Below, one piece after another: positions 13,363 to 24,800 of a stretch of 64,000 nt of DNA. A model generated the notes under the pieces. That model saw nothing but the letters and a program-made list of their open reading frames with translations. It was not told the DNA's origin and did no database searches. Both the position numbers and the translations under genes were made by a program. Each line of letters opens with the position of its first letter. Positions within the stretch are counted from its first letter, which is position 1. This stretch comes from Phorcus lineatus (Eukaryota; Mollusca; Gastropoda; Trochida; Trochidae), in assembly GCA_921293015.1 (NCBI GenBank), contig OV121084.1, forward strand, positions 48,271,864 to 48,335,863, in the 5' to 3' direction.

Positions 13363-13920
13363 TTAACACTTTAGTGATAAAACATATGTTCTGTACTTCA
13401 TTGCATTGTAGATGTACATAGCCAGATTTTGTAGTGTAATTTGATTTTTACTGTTCATAAGATTACAGAATTTAATAATACTTGGATGGACATAGTAGTA
13501 CTGTTTAATATACTTACATCGTAATGCATTATATACTGGACAAATAAAAAGAAAATGGTATTCGTCTTCTATTTCACTTAAAGTACAAAGTGTACATATT
13601 CGGTCTTCCTTTTTAACATTTTTATATCTACCAGTTTCGATTAATAAATCGTGTGAAGAGCATCGAAAGCGTGCTAGAGATCGCCTAAATTTTCTTATAT
13701 CAATACATGACAAGTAGGTTTCTTTGAATAAGTCGTGTTTAAATTGTGAATAGTAAAAACATTTACTTGACAAATGCGTTTTATCACACCATGTTTGAAG
13801 ATAAATGTCTTTAAGTCGAACAGTTAGGGAATTAATGAATAGTGATTGAAATTCTACATATTGATCATTCCAAATAAAGCTGTTGTTATAACACCCTCTG
13901 ATCATTAGGTGTTGACTCAA
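13363..13920 (-). pseudogene. LINE reverse transcriptase C-terminal fragment
   Basis: A 185-codon open stretch on the minus strand carries the C-terminal pattern of jockey/CR1-type non-LTR reverse transcriptases: FRRSLARFRCSSHDL, IETGRYKNV, then a Cys/His cluster RICTLC...EDEYHFLFICPVY. The polymerase core is absent, so this is a 5'-truncated remnant. It lies inside the composite element at 13.1-15.1 kb. The frame is open but there is no sign of a functional start. Confidence 0.65.
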
Positions 13921-14089
13921 CTAACCGTTGTTGTTGTTTTAGATTAACCAACTGAGACTATCAAAGACCAGTTGCTAATTTAGCTGATATTAATCAATTC
14001 ATTTTATTTCGGGTTTTGTAGGCCATTTGCCCATGTACAATTGGAATATAATTCACAAAATAAGGGTAACCCATAAAAGTATAAAACAG

Positions 14090-14830
14090 CAGTTAAGTTA
14101 TTACAAAAGACATAGCACGCTTTCTAAGAGCAAGAGCTTCCTTAACAATTTTGCACATTTCAACAATGACTTACTACATTTTCTGCTAATTAATTTGAGA
14201 TAATCTTCTATTGTGTTACCATGTCTAAAAAATGTAAAATAATTTTATATGCGTCTGACATTCAAACAAAAAGTGAATTTCATTTTCAATCAGGCCACAG
14301 TCACACATTCTATAGATTCTGTTCACATTAACACCCCGAATATTACATCTCAGAGGAAGTGCCTGTAATCTTAATAAACAAATAGTTCTTCGGATAGCTA
14401 TATGATTAATAGCAGATACATAATATTCCATATGTAACAACGATTTAACTTCTTTGTAATATCTTGCGTTGAGGTCACCGGGAAGTATGACGTCACAGTT
14501 AGGATAATCAGCCATTACCTGTGTAAGACACTCTTCTAGATAATCTATTCCTTTACAAGACCTTGTGTCTTTGGCAACGGATGAGTGACTAGGGTGAATA
14601 TGTATACACGAAACAAAAGAGAAGATTTTTTTGTAGATTAAACACTGATTTGTTAAAAACTATAAAGATCATGTCTGTAAACAGAGTCATTATTCGAATA
14701 ACACCCTGTTCAAGTGATCCATGTAATTCAACTGCTACATCACATCTATGGTTGAAATCTCTGTAGTTTGTGTAGATCAGGTAATCTGGAAACTATCTTC
14801 TATATCAGATAAGGTACAATTACTCCAAAC
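14090..14830 (-). pseudogene. LINE fragment: endonuclease piece joined to a reverse transcriptase tail
   Basis: On the minus strand, about 14830-14480 reads as a frame-broken APE-type endonuclease segment (RDFNHRCDVAVEL, then CDVILPGDLNAR). Within a few codons it passes into a C-terminal tail with MCDCGLIENEIHFLFECQTH. The whole polymerase domain between these parts is missing, so an internal deletion is likely. It has stops and frame changes and is not functional. Confidence 0.55.
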
Positions 14831-15661
14831 TTCTAGAAAACCATTGCAAACCATGCCAAAAGATGAAGATTATTGTTTTTATTATATTTATGATGATTGT
14901 TGAAGATGAATAAAGTATCTAATGAGATTTCTTTTATGTCATTTTTTATTTTTAAAAAATATATGGCCATTTTGACTTTTTCTTTGACCATTTTGACTGG
15001 GGGTGTGTGGCCATTTTGACGTTTTTTTTGGCCATATTGACTTTTCAATCTGTGGCCATTTTGTCAGTGTGGCCATTTCAACTAATGACCCAATGGAGAT
15101 TGGGAGAAAATTTTATTTCTAAAATTGTCCAAAATAAAAATTAGTTAAATTAGAGGGTAAACAATTCATTACTCAAACCACTTGCGGCGATGTTTTAATG
15201 CACAACTTTTAATTAATAATTTGAGGCAGGGGAATTTACAACTGCTTCTTTTGATTAAAATCCTTTATTTGAAGTGGTAACATTAACTTTCGTTTTCGTG
15301 AGAATGTACTCATGCACCTTGATTGATAATTCCTCTTTTTATCAAAAATTAAGAAGTTTTTTTCGCGTTTTTTTATTGCCACAAGACGGTTATTTATGCA
15401 TACCATTTCAGATACTTGGTGCTGTTTACACTCTGTGGCTTTGAATTGATCTTTGTATATTGTGTGCAGTAGAATTCGTAACGTAAAGGAATTCATAATT
15501 CATAATTTTTTTTTAAAGCATTATATTTACTGTCTGTATGACGTATACGCCCCCTTTCTGTATGGCGACCATATTGTAGTAAGAAATTTATTCATTTCTC
15601 CTTATTATATTATTGATATAATCTTTAGACTTATTGAGGCCTCCGTAATAAAATGACCTGG

Positions 15662-15835
15662 GCTTGTAAATTTTTATACAGAATTCCCTATCACTTACTA
15701 GATTGTGCGGACCTTCCTTCACTGCGGGACTACAAATATGGCGTCTGGTAGAAGCAAATGACAACATTACGCGTCATCAAACCTTCTTATATATTTAATT
15801 GTACTCGTCAGTCATTCTAACGATTGCAAGTAAAA
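15662..15835 (+). promoter_or_regulatory. ERLEC1 5' leader region with a 7-codon uORF
   Basis: ATG GCG TCT GGT AGA AGC AAA TGA (15738-15761) is a short upstream reading frame in a fair start context, 74 bases before the ERLEC1 ATG. ERLEC1 takes part in ER quality control, so stress-sensitive translation would make sense, but the transcription start is not known. No exact ERSE (CCAAT-N9-CCACG) or UPRE (TGACGTGG) was seen here. Confidence 0.35.
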
Positions 15836-18800
15836 ATGTTTTCTTTCGATGTTCATGTTTTGCTTTATTTGTCCACCTCTCTTATTTTAACAAATGGCGA
15901 TTTCGACCCTTTTATGGATGCCGACATGTTCAAAATAACTTGGCCGGGACCAGCAAGCATTGACGTCGATCAGGTATGTTACATCATTGACATTGACACA
16001 CAAAAATCCAAATTCAAATAGGGCGGTAACAACGTTGAGTTATAGTAATAATGTTCAATATCCAGTCAAAATGTCATTAATATTTGATACCCTGGAGTAA
16101 CCTGTTTTCATGGGTCACATGTTTTCGTGGTATTTACAAAATATGTCTATTTTCTCTAATCCCTTACTGTACCCAGACATGTTAGCACTTATTTTATTCA
16201 CCAGTTGTTCTGCATTGACCCAAGAAGGAAATGATCACTATTTCATCAATCTATTCATTGATTCATTTCAGTGAAGAAAATCAAATTAAATTTCATGCTT
16301 TTCACATAAGACCTTTTTTGGACAACATTTATGGTTGATTTTTAAAAATACAATCCATGTATAACTTTCAAACAATGTTTTCCAGTAAACCCATGTTATT
16401 CTAATCCTGAATCACCTGACTTTTGAGTATAATTAATAATACCTGTTCTACCAATAAATATATTGAATCATAGAAAGGTTGATTCTTGTATATTTTTGGC
16501 TATTTTGTATGATTTTCCAGTGCAGTCAAAGCAAGTTATTGCTTGCAAAGTTAAACTTTGATTTGCTTACTAATATTCAATCTTAAACTACGTTAAATGC
16601 AAGGTATTTGGTAACTGGAAGATTTTCTAATACTAAATATACTGTAAGCAGACTCATGATTTCTTTACATTACCAGAAATAAGACATTTTATGATAAATA
16701 TTTATGAAAATGATATTTCGATGACCCTGTAAATATTTGAAACATATGTCAACATCAATTTGAATGCTATTGTACACTATTGATCTGTGTTTTAAAAAAA
16801 GTAAAAATTGAAGTTGTTGCATGTGTTGTATTCTCATAATTTTACATAATAGAATTACCATGAAAACAGGTGACACCAAATAAATTAATAACAATTTGAA
16901 TCTGTTTTTAAAATGTGAACAAGATTTATCAAAAGGGTAAAACAACTGTTTGTTTAACATTAGTTACCTAGATGAAAAGTATGTACTCTATCACTTTATG
17001 ATGTTCAGGATGTTTGACATTATTGGCAATAACACTTACAGAAGATTATTTCTTATTACCACAGAAATAGGTAACACGAGGGTATAACTGAAATGATATC
17101 TATAAATATGAACAAATTGACAGAATTTATCAAATGTTAATTTAAATCATCTTAGTTCTTCCTCTACTTGCATAATCATCAGAACTGTATGATAATATTG
17201 TGCATACTACAATTTTAGACCTATTCCATATTTCACCATCGCATCGGCTGAATTTTACGTTCTGGCGACTTTGACAAAGGCATAAATTGCTCAGGGGGTC
17301 GTTGCACTAAACAACTTAACACTAAGGTTAACCTTAGTGCCATCCTTCATCATTGCACTAAGGCTACCTTAGTGATTTAACGCCACTGTATTGCAAGAGT
17401 GTGTGCTTGATCAGCGATTAAAAGTGGTTTTGTTGGCAGAGTGGATGCTGTTGTGACTAATGTAAACTTCAATTGAATTGTGAAAATTAAGTTGTATTAA
17501 AGGGGAACAAAAGCGACAAAATTTAATGTTACTTTTTATAACACCATTTCACTTACAACAATAAGAAAATCCATCATATCGGTAGCCTGCTTCCGACAGT
17601 CAATTTATTTATAGAAAGTAACATGATCACAGATTAACAACTGTCTTGGAACGGTGAGGAGAAAAGTATAGCATGCCTGTCAAGTCCAATGTAATGGCTA
17701 TGAGACTGAAGGGTAGAATATATCTTAATTTCTTGCATGAGTTCTCAGAAATCAGATAATTTTTACTTCTTGATCCAATCATTTGATTACTGTCAATGTT
17801 TGAGGTCGAGGATACAGAAAATATTTAACGTAAGGTCTGAATATCTTATTACGTATTATATATATACTAACCAAGATGTACATGCTTTTTTCACACATGC
17901 TAAACGTTACCATTGGTATAATCTACTTTCTCAAACTCAGTTCTGCGTACGTATGTGACAGGGTTTTCCATGGTTAAGTGTTAATCCTATCACTTGGTGA
18001 ATTTATTTTTGAGATCTTCACAGTTATCGTTGTTTTTCAGGAAACATGCATCATTTTATTGTAATCACTGCACTTGTATTGAAGTGTAAAATTGTGACTG
18101 AAAAAAGCATTTCAATTCAAATTTAAGATGAAAATGCAATTCATTAACCTCAGTACTTGTGTTTTAAAATGAACATTTTGCGTAACAATGTTTTTCTTTT
18201 TTATCATCCTTAAACAAAAATATACCTTGATGACGCAGATTATGATTATCGTTGTAGGCAATAAGTTTTGAAGCTGTGCATTGTGCCATATCAGTAATTA
18301 TGAGTTGCGAACACCACCGTCTAAAACCCATACCAAATCCCCCTTTAGAGATCGGCAATTGAATTGCCAAAGCTATTTTATCAAAGTTGTTTTTTAAGGA
18401 CATACCTCATTATTGGTTATGAAAACGAAAACATTATAATTAAAAAGCATTTCCGTCTTACATTGTCGAAAACCCCTGTAAGCAGGATATATCATACATA
18501 TTATTATAGCTGTTTCCTCTTTCAGCCAATAGATGAAAGTCGAGTTGTTCTTATGACTGCCAACAAAGAAAAATACAAATGTATTCTTCCTGAGTCCGCA
18601 GAAAAGAAGGAGGTGATTTTTCCTTTAATTTGTTATGTTCAAAATAAAACAAATCTTTTGCTAAGCAATGCTTTTAACATTACTTTCATCTCGCTCTAAG
18701 TTTTTAAAATGTAGTGATTCATTAGAAACAAGTTATTGATAAACCTTTGCAATGTAAAAGCTATGCTTGACATCGACCATGTTGACCTTGCTTTCATTCT

Positions 18801-21800
18801 TGTGTTCTGTCTTTCACTTGCTACTTACATCCTTCACATTGTTAGTATAATGTTGTGAATGAAAACTTCTTTACTTATTTTCAAACAAATTTTCTGGGCT
18901 TCTTGCCTGTTGGATCAAGAAGAAGGGGCGAGAAGTAGCCCAGAAACGTTGTGTGAAATAAGCTAATGAGTGAAAGATTGAATAAAGAAGTTGTCATACA
19001 TAACATTGTCTGGTATCACTACACCAACCTCTAAATGCCTTTGAAGAATAATCCCTACACACCACCTGACAAAGGTGTAAGCAAATACTCCGAAACGTCT
19101 TGAATTTCACAATAAAGAAGTTGTCAAGAATATTTTGTCATTCTAATGACCCTCTGTCTGAATGTAGGCCGGCAAGGGAGAGTACTCTGGCCAGACTGCA
19201 GATGAACTAATGGAGCTTCTGTTTTCTCAGACCAGCTGTTCATACAGGGTAAGGTTATAGAATGCAATCATCATTGTGGGGTTGGCTTAACGTTTTTGTC
19301 AATTTGAAATTGAAACAAACATCACAAAGTCAAAAACCATCTGCCATTCCAGAACATAAGTTAACAATCTGCAGAATAAATGGGTGAATTATTAGTTTTT
19401 GTTGATGATAAATATCATTTTGCACTCATTATGATTTTTAATGTTTGCATAATTAATTTACAGATAGAAAGTTATTGGACTTATGAATTATGCCACGGAA
19501 AACATCTTCGACAATACCATGAAACAAAAGAAGTTGGGATTGTAAGTACAGTGTATTTTGATTGCAAGATAAGTAAAATGATAATTGATATGAACAAATT
19601 GCCAGAGATAGAACTGTGAATATCATTTTTAAAAAGTTATAGGGTTTTCTTGCATTGTTATCCTGGTCTAACCCACGCAGCTAATTACAGCATTTAAAGG
19701 TCACCTCTAGCAGCAAAATCTACACCATGTACCTAATCAGCACTGTTGGGTGAACTGAGGAAAAATTTGAAAAAGTCACTTACCTAAGCATTCTCTCCCA
19801 ACAGAGGTAGCTCCGTCATAAATTCCTATACAACCTCTGTCTTAATTCGAAGCTTTGTCGGGCATCAGGCAGTTTCCCCTACCGGCGCTATATTGCAACT
19901 TAAACTACCTGGCAATATTTCAGCCAATGAAAACACCGAATGCTGAGGAATGCATGAATAACATATTAGTTGTCATATATGTCTGTGCAATGATGCAGTC
20001 ACAAAATGAGATTATGTGTTCTGTAAAGACGACTCAAAGTGCAAAGTGCAAATTCAAATAAAGTTTACCTTAAGTAAAGCCCCCGGAAGTAACAAAGGCG
20101 ATTTGAATGATAACTTTTGAAACGGCGTCATTGATTGCACAACTAACTTTGATTGCATCCGATCAGCGTTCTACTTTTCATGCACAAGAAACCTTCAAAT
20201 TAAGACAGAGGTTGTATAGGAATTTATGATGGAGCTACCTCTGTTGGGAGAGAAATGTTACCTAAGAAAACACCTCAAGTTTCTCAACTGTGTCTCAGTG
20301 TGGGGCAGGGAATGACCCTTCAAACTCTCAAAAAGAACAGCAATGATTAAAAAATGCAGAGATGAAGCATTTCTTACATTATTTTTTTAACGTTTTTATT
20401 TATTGGTTATAGAAACCAAAACTTCAGCAGTATTTTCTCGGATATGGGAAGACAGCAACTCAAAAGGAAGAAGGTATGTAGCATTGTCCAGTTTCAATAA
20501 AATGTTTAAATGAGAAGTTTATTTGCCAAACGTATATCCACAATCTTCAATGTTTTAAAATCTAGCTTTGTTTGTTTTGCAGAAGAAGCTTCAAATCATG
20601 TAAGTAAATATTCTTTCTATAGACTTCATTTTTGTAAAAAAAAAATTTAAAATGGCAGTTCTAACTTGAGATTTAGTTCATGTTCTCTCATTCAAGATGT
20701 TTCTATTTTAATCTTCTTCTCCAGAAGCAAATGGTCTAGAAAGCTAAAATTGTGTGTTCAGATTCCTTAGCTGATGGGTATTCTAATTTAAAGATTTGGT
20801 GATCCTTTGATCCCTAGAAAGGGCTGAATGGACCACGGCCTAACAACATTTTTACATCTTCTACTCCAGAAGCAAAAGACCTAAAAAGTTTGAATCTTGT
20901 GTACAGAGTCCTCAGCTGATAAGGATCATAACTTTTGGATTTGTGGTCTTGTGGCAGCACATATGGTGCCCCTGTGAAAATGAATCATAGATAGCCTGAT
21001 GAGCTACAGAGCCAAAGGCTCTATTTTTTTAACTCTGATTGAGGATATTTATGAAAATATTTTGAGTTGTAATGATAACATACTTGAACATGGATGCTGA
21101 TGTCTCTTTTTTTATCCTCTCATTTTGCATGGAATTTGACACCGATTTGTTCAATTATTAAATTTGAAACATCCAGCATATTACTCTTTGTAATGGTCAA
21201 GTTAAAATCATGCATGAAGAACAAACATGCAAAAGCAGGAATGGCTCCTATTATTTTGTTTGAAGATAAATATGCCCATAGAAGTATCTCTTTAACATTT
21301 GCACATATATCAACGAATGCTTTTAAACTTTTTACTCTATTCAGGTGAAAATACGTAAAGTTGAGGGTATATCACTGCCCTACTACGAAGTCAACATGAC
21401 CGATGGTACAACCTGTGACCTGACCCAGACACCTCGGAGAACACGTATATTGTACGTGTGTCAGCCTGAGGGACATGGAGAGATCTACGAGTTTAAAGAG
21501 ATGTCCACGTGTGAATATGAAGTAATGGTTCTTACATCAGTACTTTGTGGACATCCTGATTTCAGGTGAGCACCATCAGATGTTTCTATTTTATTCTACT
21601 ATACAACTGTCCTGAATTAAGTTCAAAAACGCCGCTTTAAACCTGCATCTTTATCTCTAAAGTGTCAAAATCATTATGTTTCCTTGTTGTTTTAATTGCA
21701 ATTGAAACGGCTGTTTAATGTTCAGAAGTCAAAATTCTGTATCTCATTTACAGGTACGTAAGTTAAAATACCAACTAACCACTACCAGCCATTATTTGTC

Positions 21801-24800
21801 GTTGTCTGCTGTAAATAAAATTCCAAAATTAAGTTTGAGTTACTGGTGCACACCCTTGCCCTTTTTGGATCACAAATCGAAACTTTAACCTTTTTATTAT
21901 CACTTTACTGAACTAATATAAGCATTCAGATCAGAAACAGCGATTACTTCTCATTGAAAATCAACATTTTTACAGGGTCTATTCAGCCACATTGAGTTAC
22001 ATGAAATATTATCATTATTCTGACAGAAGGCATTTAAAATTTACTAAATTTTACTTGAAATATTGAATAAATAAAATAATTTAAGCTGATTGCAGTCACA
22101 TTCTTAACTTATTCAATGCCTTTTCAAGATTTGTTTATATTTTCAATGATAAAAGAATTTTGACAGCACTTGTGGGAGACTCCATTACACGTGTCTTGGT
22201 GTCACTAAGCTTGATTTCATTTTGTCAATAAAAATCTAATGAAACTGATATTTTAAGGCCAATGAAAATATGATAATCAACATGTTATAATCTCCTAGTA
22301 GAGTAATAAAAAGCACTCTCCAAAAGCGTTTTCTACTTCTTTTTAAGAACTAATAGCACTGAAATGGCTAAATTTTCCCATGCTTATCATAAGTTAAAAC
22401 TTTAAAATCTATATTTCATATGGAATTCTTCAACTCATTACATGATAAATAAAGCTAAGGAAAGAAATTGAATATCAATATGGTTGTCTTATAAAGTCTA
22501 CATTCTGTATTTGAACTATGTCATGCTGTCACAGGCAAAGCAAGTTTTTACAATATGTACATTTGTTATCTTATAGATACATGTTAATTTGAATTTTAAG
22601 GCTGTGTTCGCTACATTGAGGATCTGAAAGTTGACAAAGCATCAATGTAAATGTTTTTATGACTATGAAATACATATTCTCCTATTTTGATATGGACTCA
22701 CCTGTTGACTTGCTTACATGACGATATTGTATGTTTGATCCCAGACCAAAAAACCCGCCAGTAGGAGAGATACAGTGTCTCTCCATGGATGGGTCGCCAA
22801 CAAAACCTACCCAGCTAAAGAAGCTTGAGAAAGAAGCAACTTATGTCACACCACATCAGAAACAGGTTAGTGTTATTATCTATATCATGACATATTCATT
22901 GAAATTAAGAATTTGCATATTCAAATCTGATGGGCCAATTAATTTTTCAAGGCTTCTCTAATTCCTGATTGCCTTGTCAAAGCTTGCCTTGTCAAATGGA
23001 AACTCATAGATTTATGGACACTCAACGAACGTGTCATCCAGGTATTGTTAATATACCTTAAATAGACGCTATTTCTATTTCCATAAAACTTCTCTCAACT
23101 TGAGGCAGCATATGGTTTTTGACAGATAGACATCAATGTCCTTTGGACTGATGATACGCATACAGTAAATGTGTGTTAAACAGTTCCGTTTATCTTTGAA
23201 AAAGTGAATGTTTTTCTTAATCATAAATTAAAAGTGGAAATAATTGTTTTATGGAAAAAAATTAGAATTGATAAGGAGAAATAATGACAATATCTAATAA
23301 GAAAAATATGTTATTCAGAAAAAGAGAATATTTTGTTTTTAAAATATTGTGTTTATTACAAAGGAGAGAAAATCCTCACATGAGGAAAGCGATGTGATGT
23401 GATTGTTAACATTTTCAGCTTCAATGCTCTCGGTAAAATCCTGAGAATGCTCCAGCAGGCTAAAGTAACAAACAGTGACAAGACAGCCAGAGGACTGTAA
23501 GACCCTTGAACTCATATAGAGATTCCCTGATGATTTTTCTATAAAGATTATTTAGATTTGTTCTTGTTTTCCATCTCTTCTAGGCCCGACCGCCACCACA
23601 ACAAACAACCCCTGTCCCAGCGCCAACTACTGACACTACAGTCACTAAACTACCGGCACAGTACACTGAACAGCAGACTCTCGGTAGCAGCACAGACAAG
23701 CAGTTACTCAGAGAGTTTCTTGCTGGAGATTATTGCCTCAAAGGGGTAGGTATCACAATTTGTTTTTTAAATTTTACATGTTTAAGAGACGGTTCAATAG
23801 CATCCTTGTTGAAACAATCATGTTAATAAATTCATGTCATTAATAAATGTTAACAATACAAGCCATTACATATATATTACTCAGGGTAATATTTGGTTGC
23901 TTTCGATTTGACTATTTGACAAAGAAAAGTTTGCTTTCATTCGAAAGTAAAACATAAAAAAATAAAAGCTTGACTTGTCATGACTTGATGAATGTTTTCT
24001 AATTGCAGGGACAAGGGTGGTGGAAATATGAATTCTGCTATGGAAAGTTTGCAAGACAGTATCATGATGTGAGTGATAGTAGAAACATTCTTCTCTGTCT
24101 GTTGATACATATCAGTCACAGATTTACATAGGAAAGTATTGGTAACAAATGACTCGGTGCCAAGGGAAATGATTTCCCAAAATGACTCGGTTCTTAAAGG
24201 ATTTGGATGAACAATAGTCAATAAACGGGGCACAGAGTATGTTGTTGTAGTCAAATATGTCAAACTCCATAAATGGTGTTATTTTATCGAGAAGTCGAAA
24301 AAATCAGAATCCTAATGCCCAGAATTAAGACATTAAACCGGTCAATGTGGAAAATAGGACAGTGGTATTCGCCACATATATTTTGTAACTTACTGTAAAA
24401 TCATAATATTTCGCGGGGGTTTAATTTTCGCGCTTTTCGCACAAAGTCATAATGCGCGAATAATAAAACATCGCGAAATATTATGGTTATGAACGTGAAG
24501 AAAACCAATAACAGACAAATAATTTGGTTGACACATTTTATTACTCACAGGATTGTTTGGTTTGTTCATTAATGACGAGTCACTAATTAGAGCTCTCACA
24601 AGCGTGTACGCCGATATGCACGTTGTTTGTTGTGCAAACACAATCATCACAATAATCCGGCCTGGCGGAATCCACTTTTGATCGCCAATATGCGTGTCCT
24701 GATGTTTTGATTGCAGTATGCTTGAGCTTCGATTCGGTGCGTATTGCGGTACAGGACCCTCGCTTCAAATATATTTTCGGTTCGGTATGATATTTCTTTG

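Larger units (their letters stand above)
13111..15092. mobile_element. Composite element with inverted ends built of GTCAAAATGGCC units
   Basis: The left end (13111-13205) holds four tandem units of roughly 20-25 bases based on GTCAAAATGGCCAAAG. The right end (14963-15088) holds about six of the same unit in inverted orientation. Both sets run inward into an AT-rich ATTATATTTTT or ATATATTTTTT stretch. The flanks carry ATGGAG(A)TTGGGA at 13095-13106 and 15093-15105, which may be a target-site duplication with one indel. The interior is LINE-derived (two separate entries). It fills most of the space between the divergent TMEM87-like and ERLEC1 genes. What mobilised it is not known. Confidence 0.55.

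Noticed and set aside
20996-21030. CTGATGAG core of a possible hammerhead ribozyme (also at 43456).
   Set aside because: No GAAA core and no matching stems III or I were found around either copy; both belong to a repeat containing GATGAGCTACAGAG.
23419-23500. Possible extra ERLEC1 exon after a TTTTCAG acceptor, reading [20 protein letters not shown] and a stop.
   Set aside because: The upstream exon ends in phase 0, and in that phase the segment stops after five codons; the open phase cannot be reached. The neighbouring exons join in frame without it.
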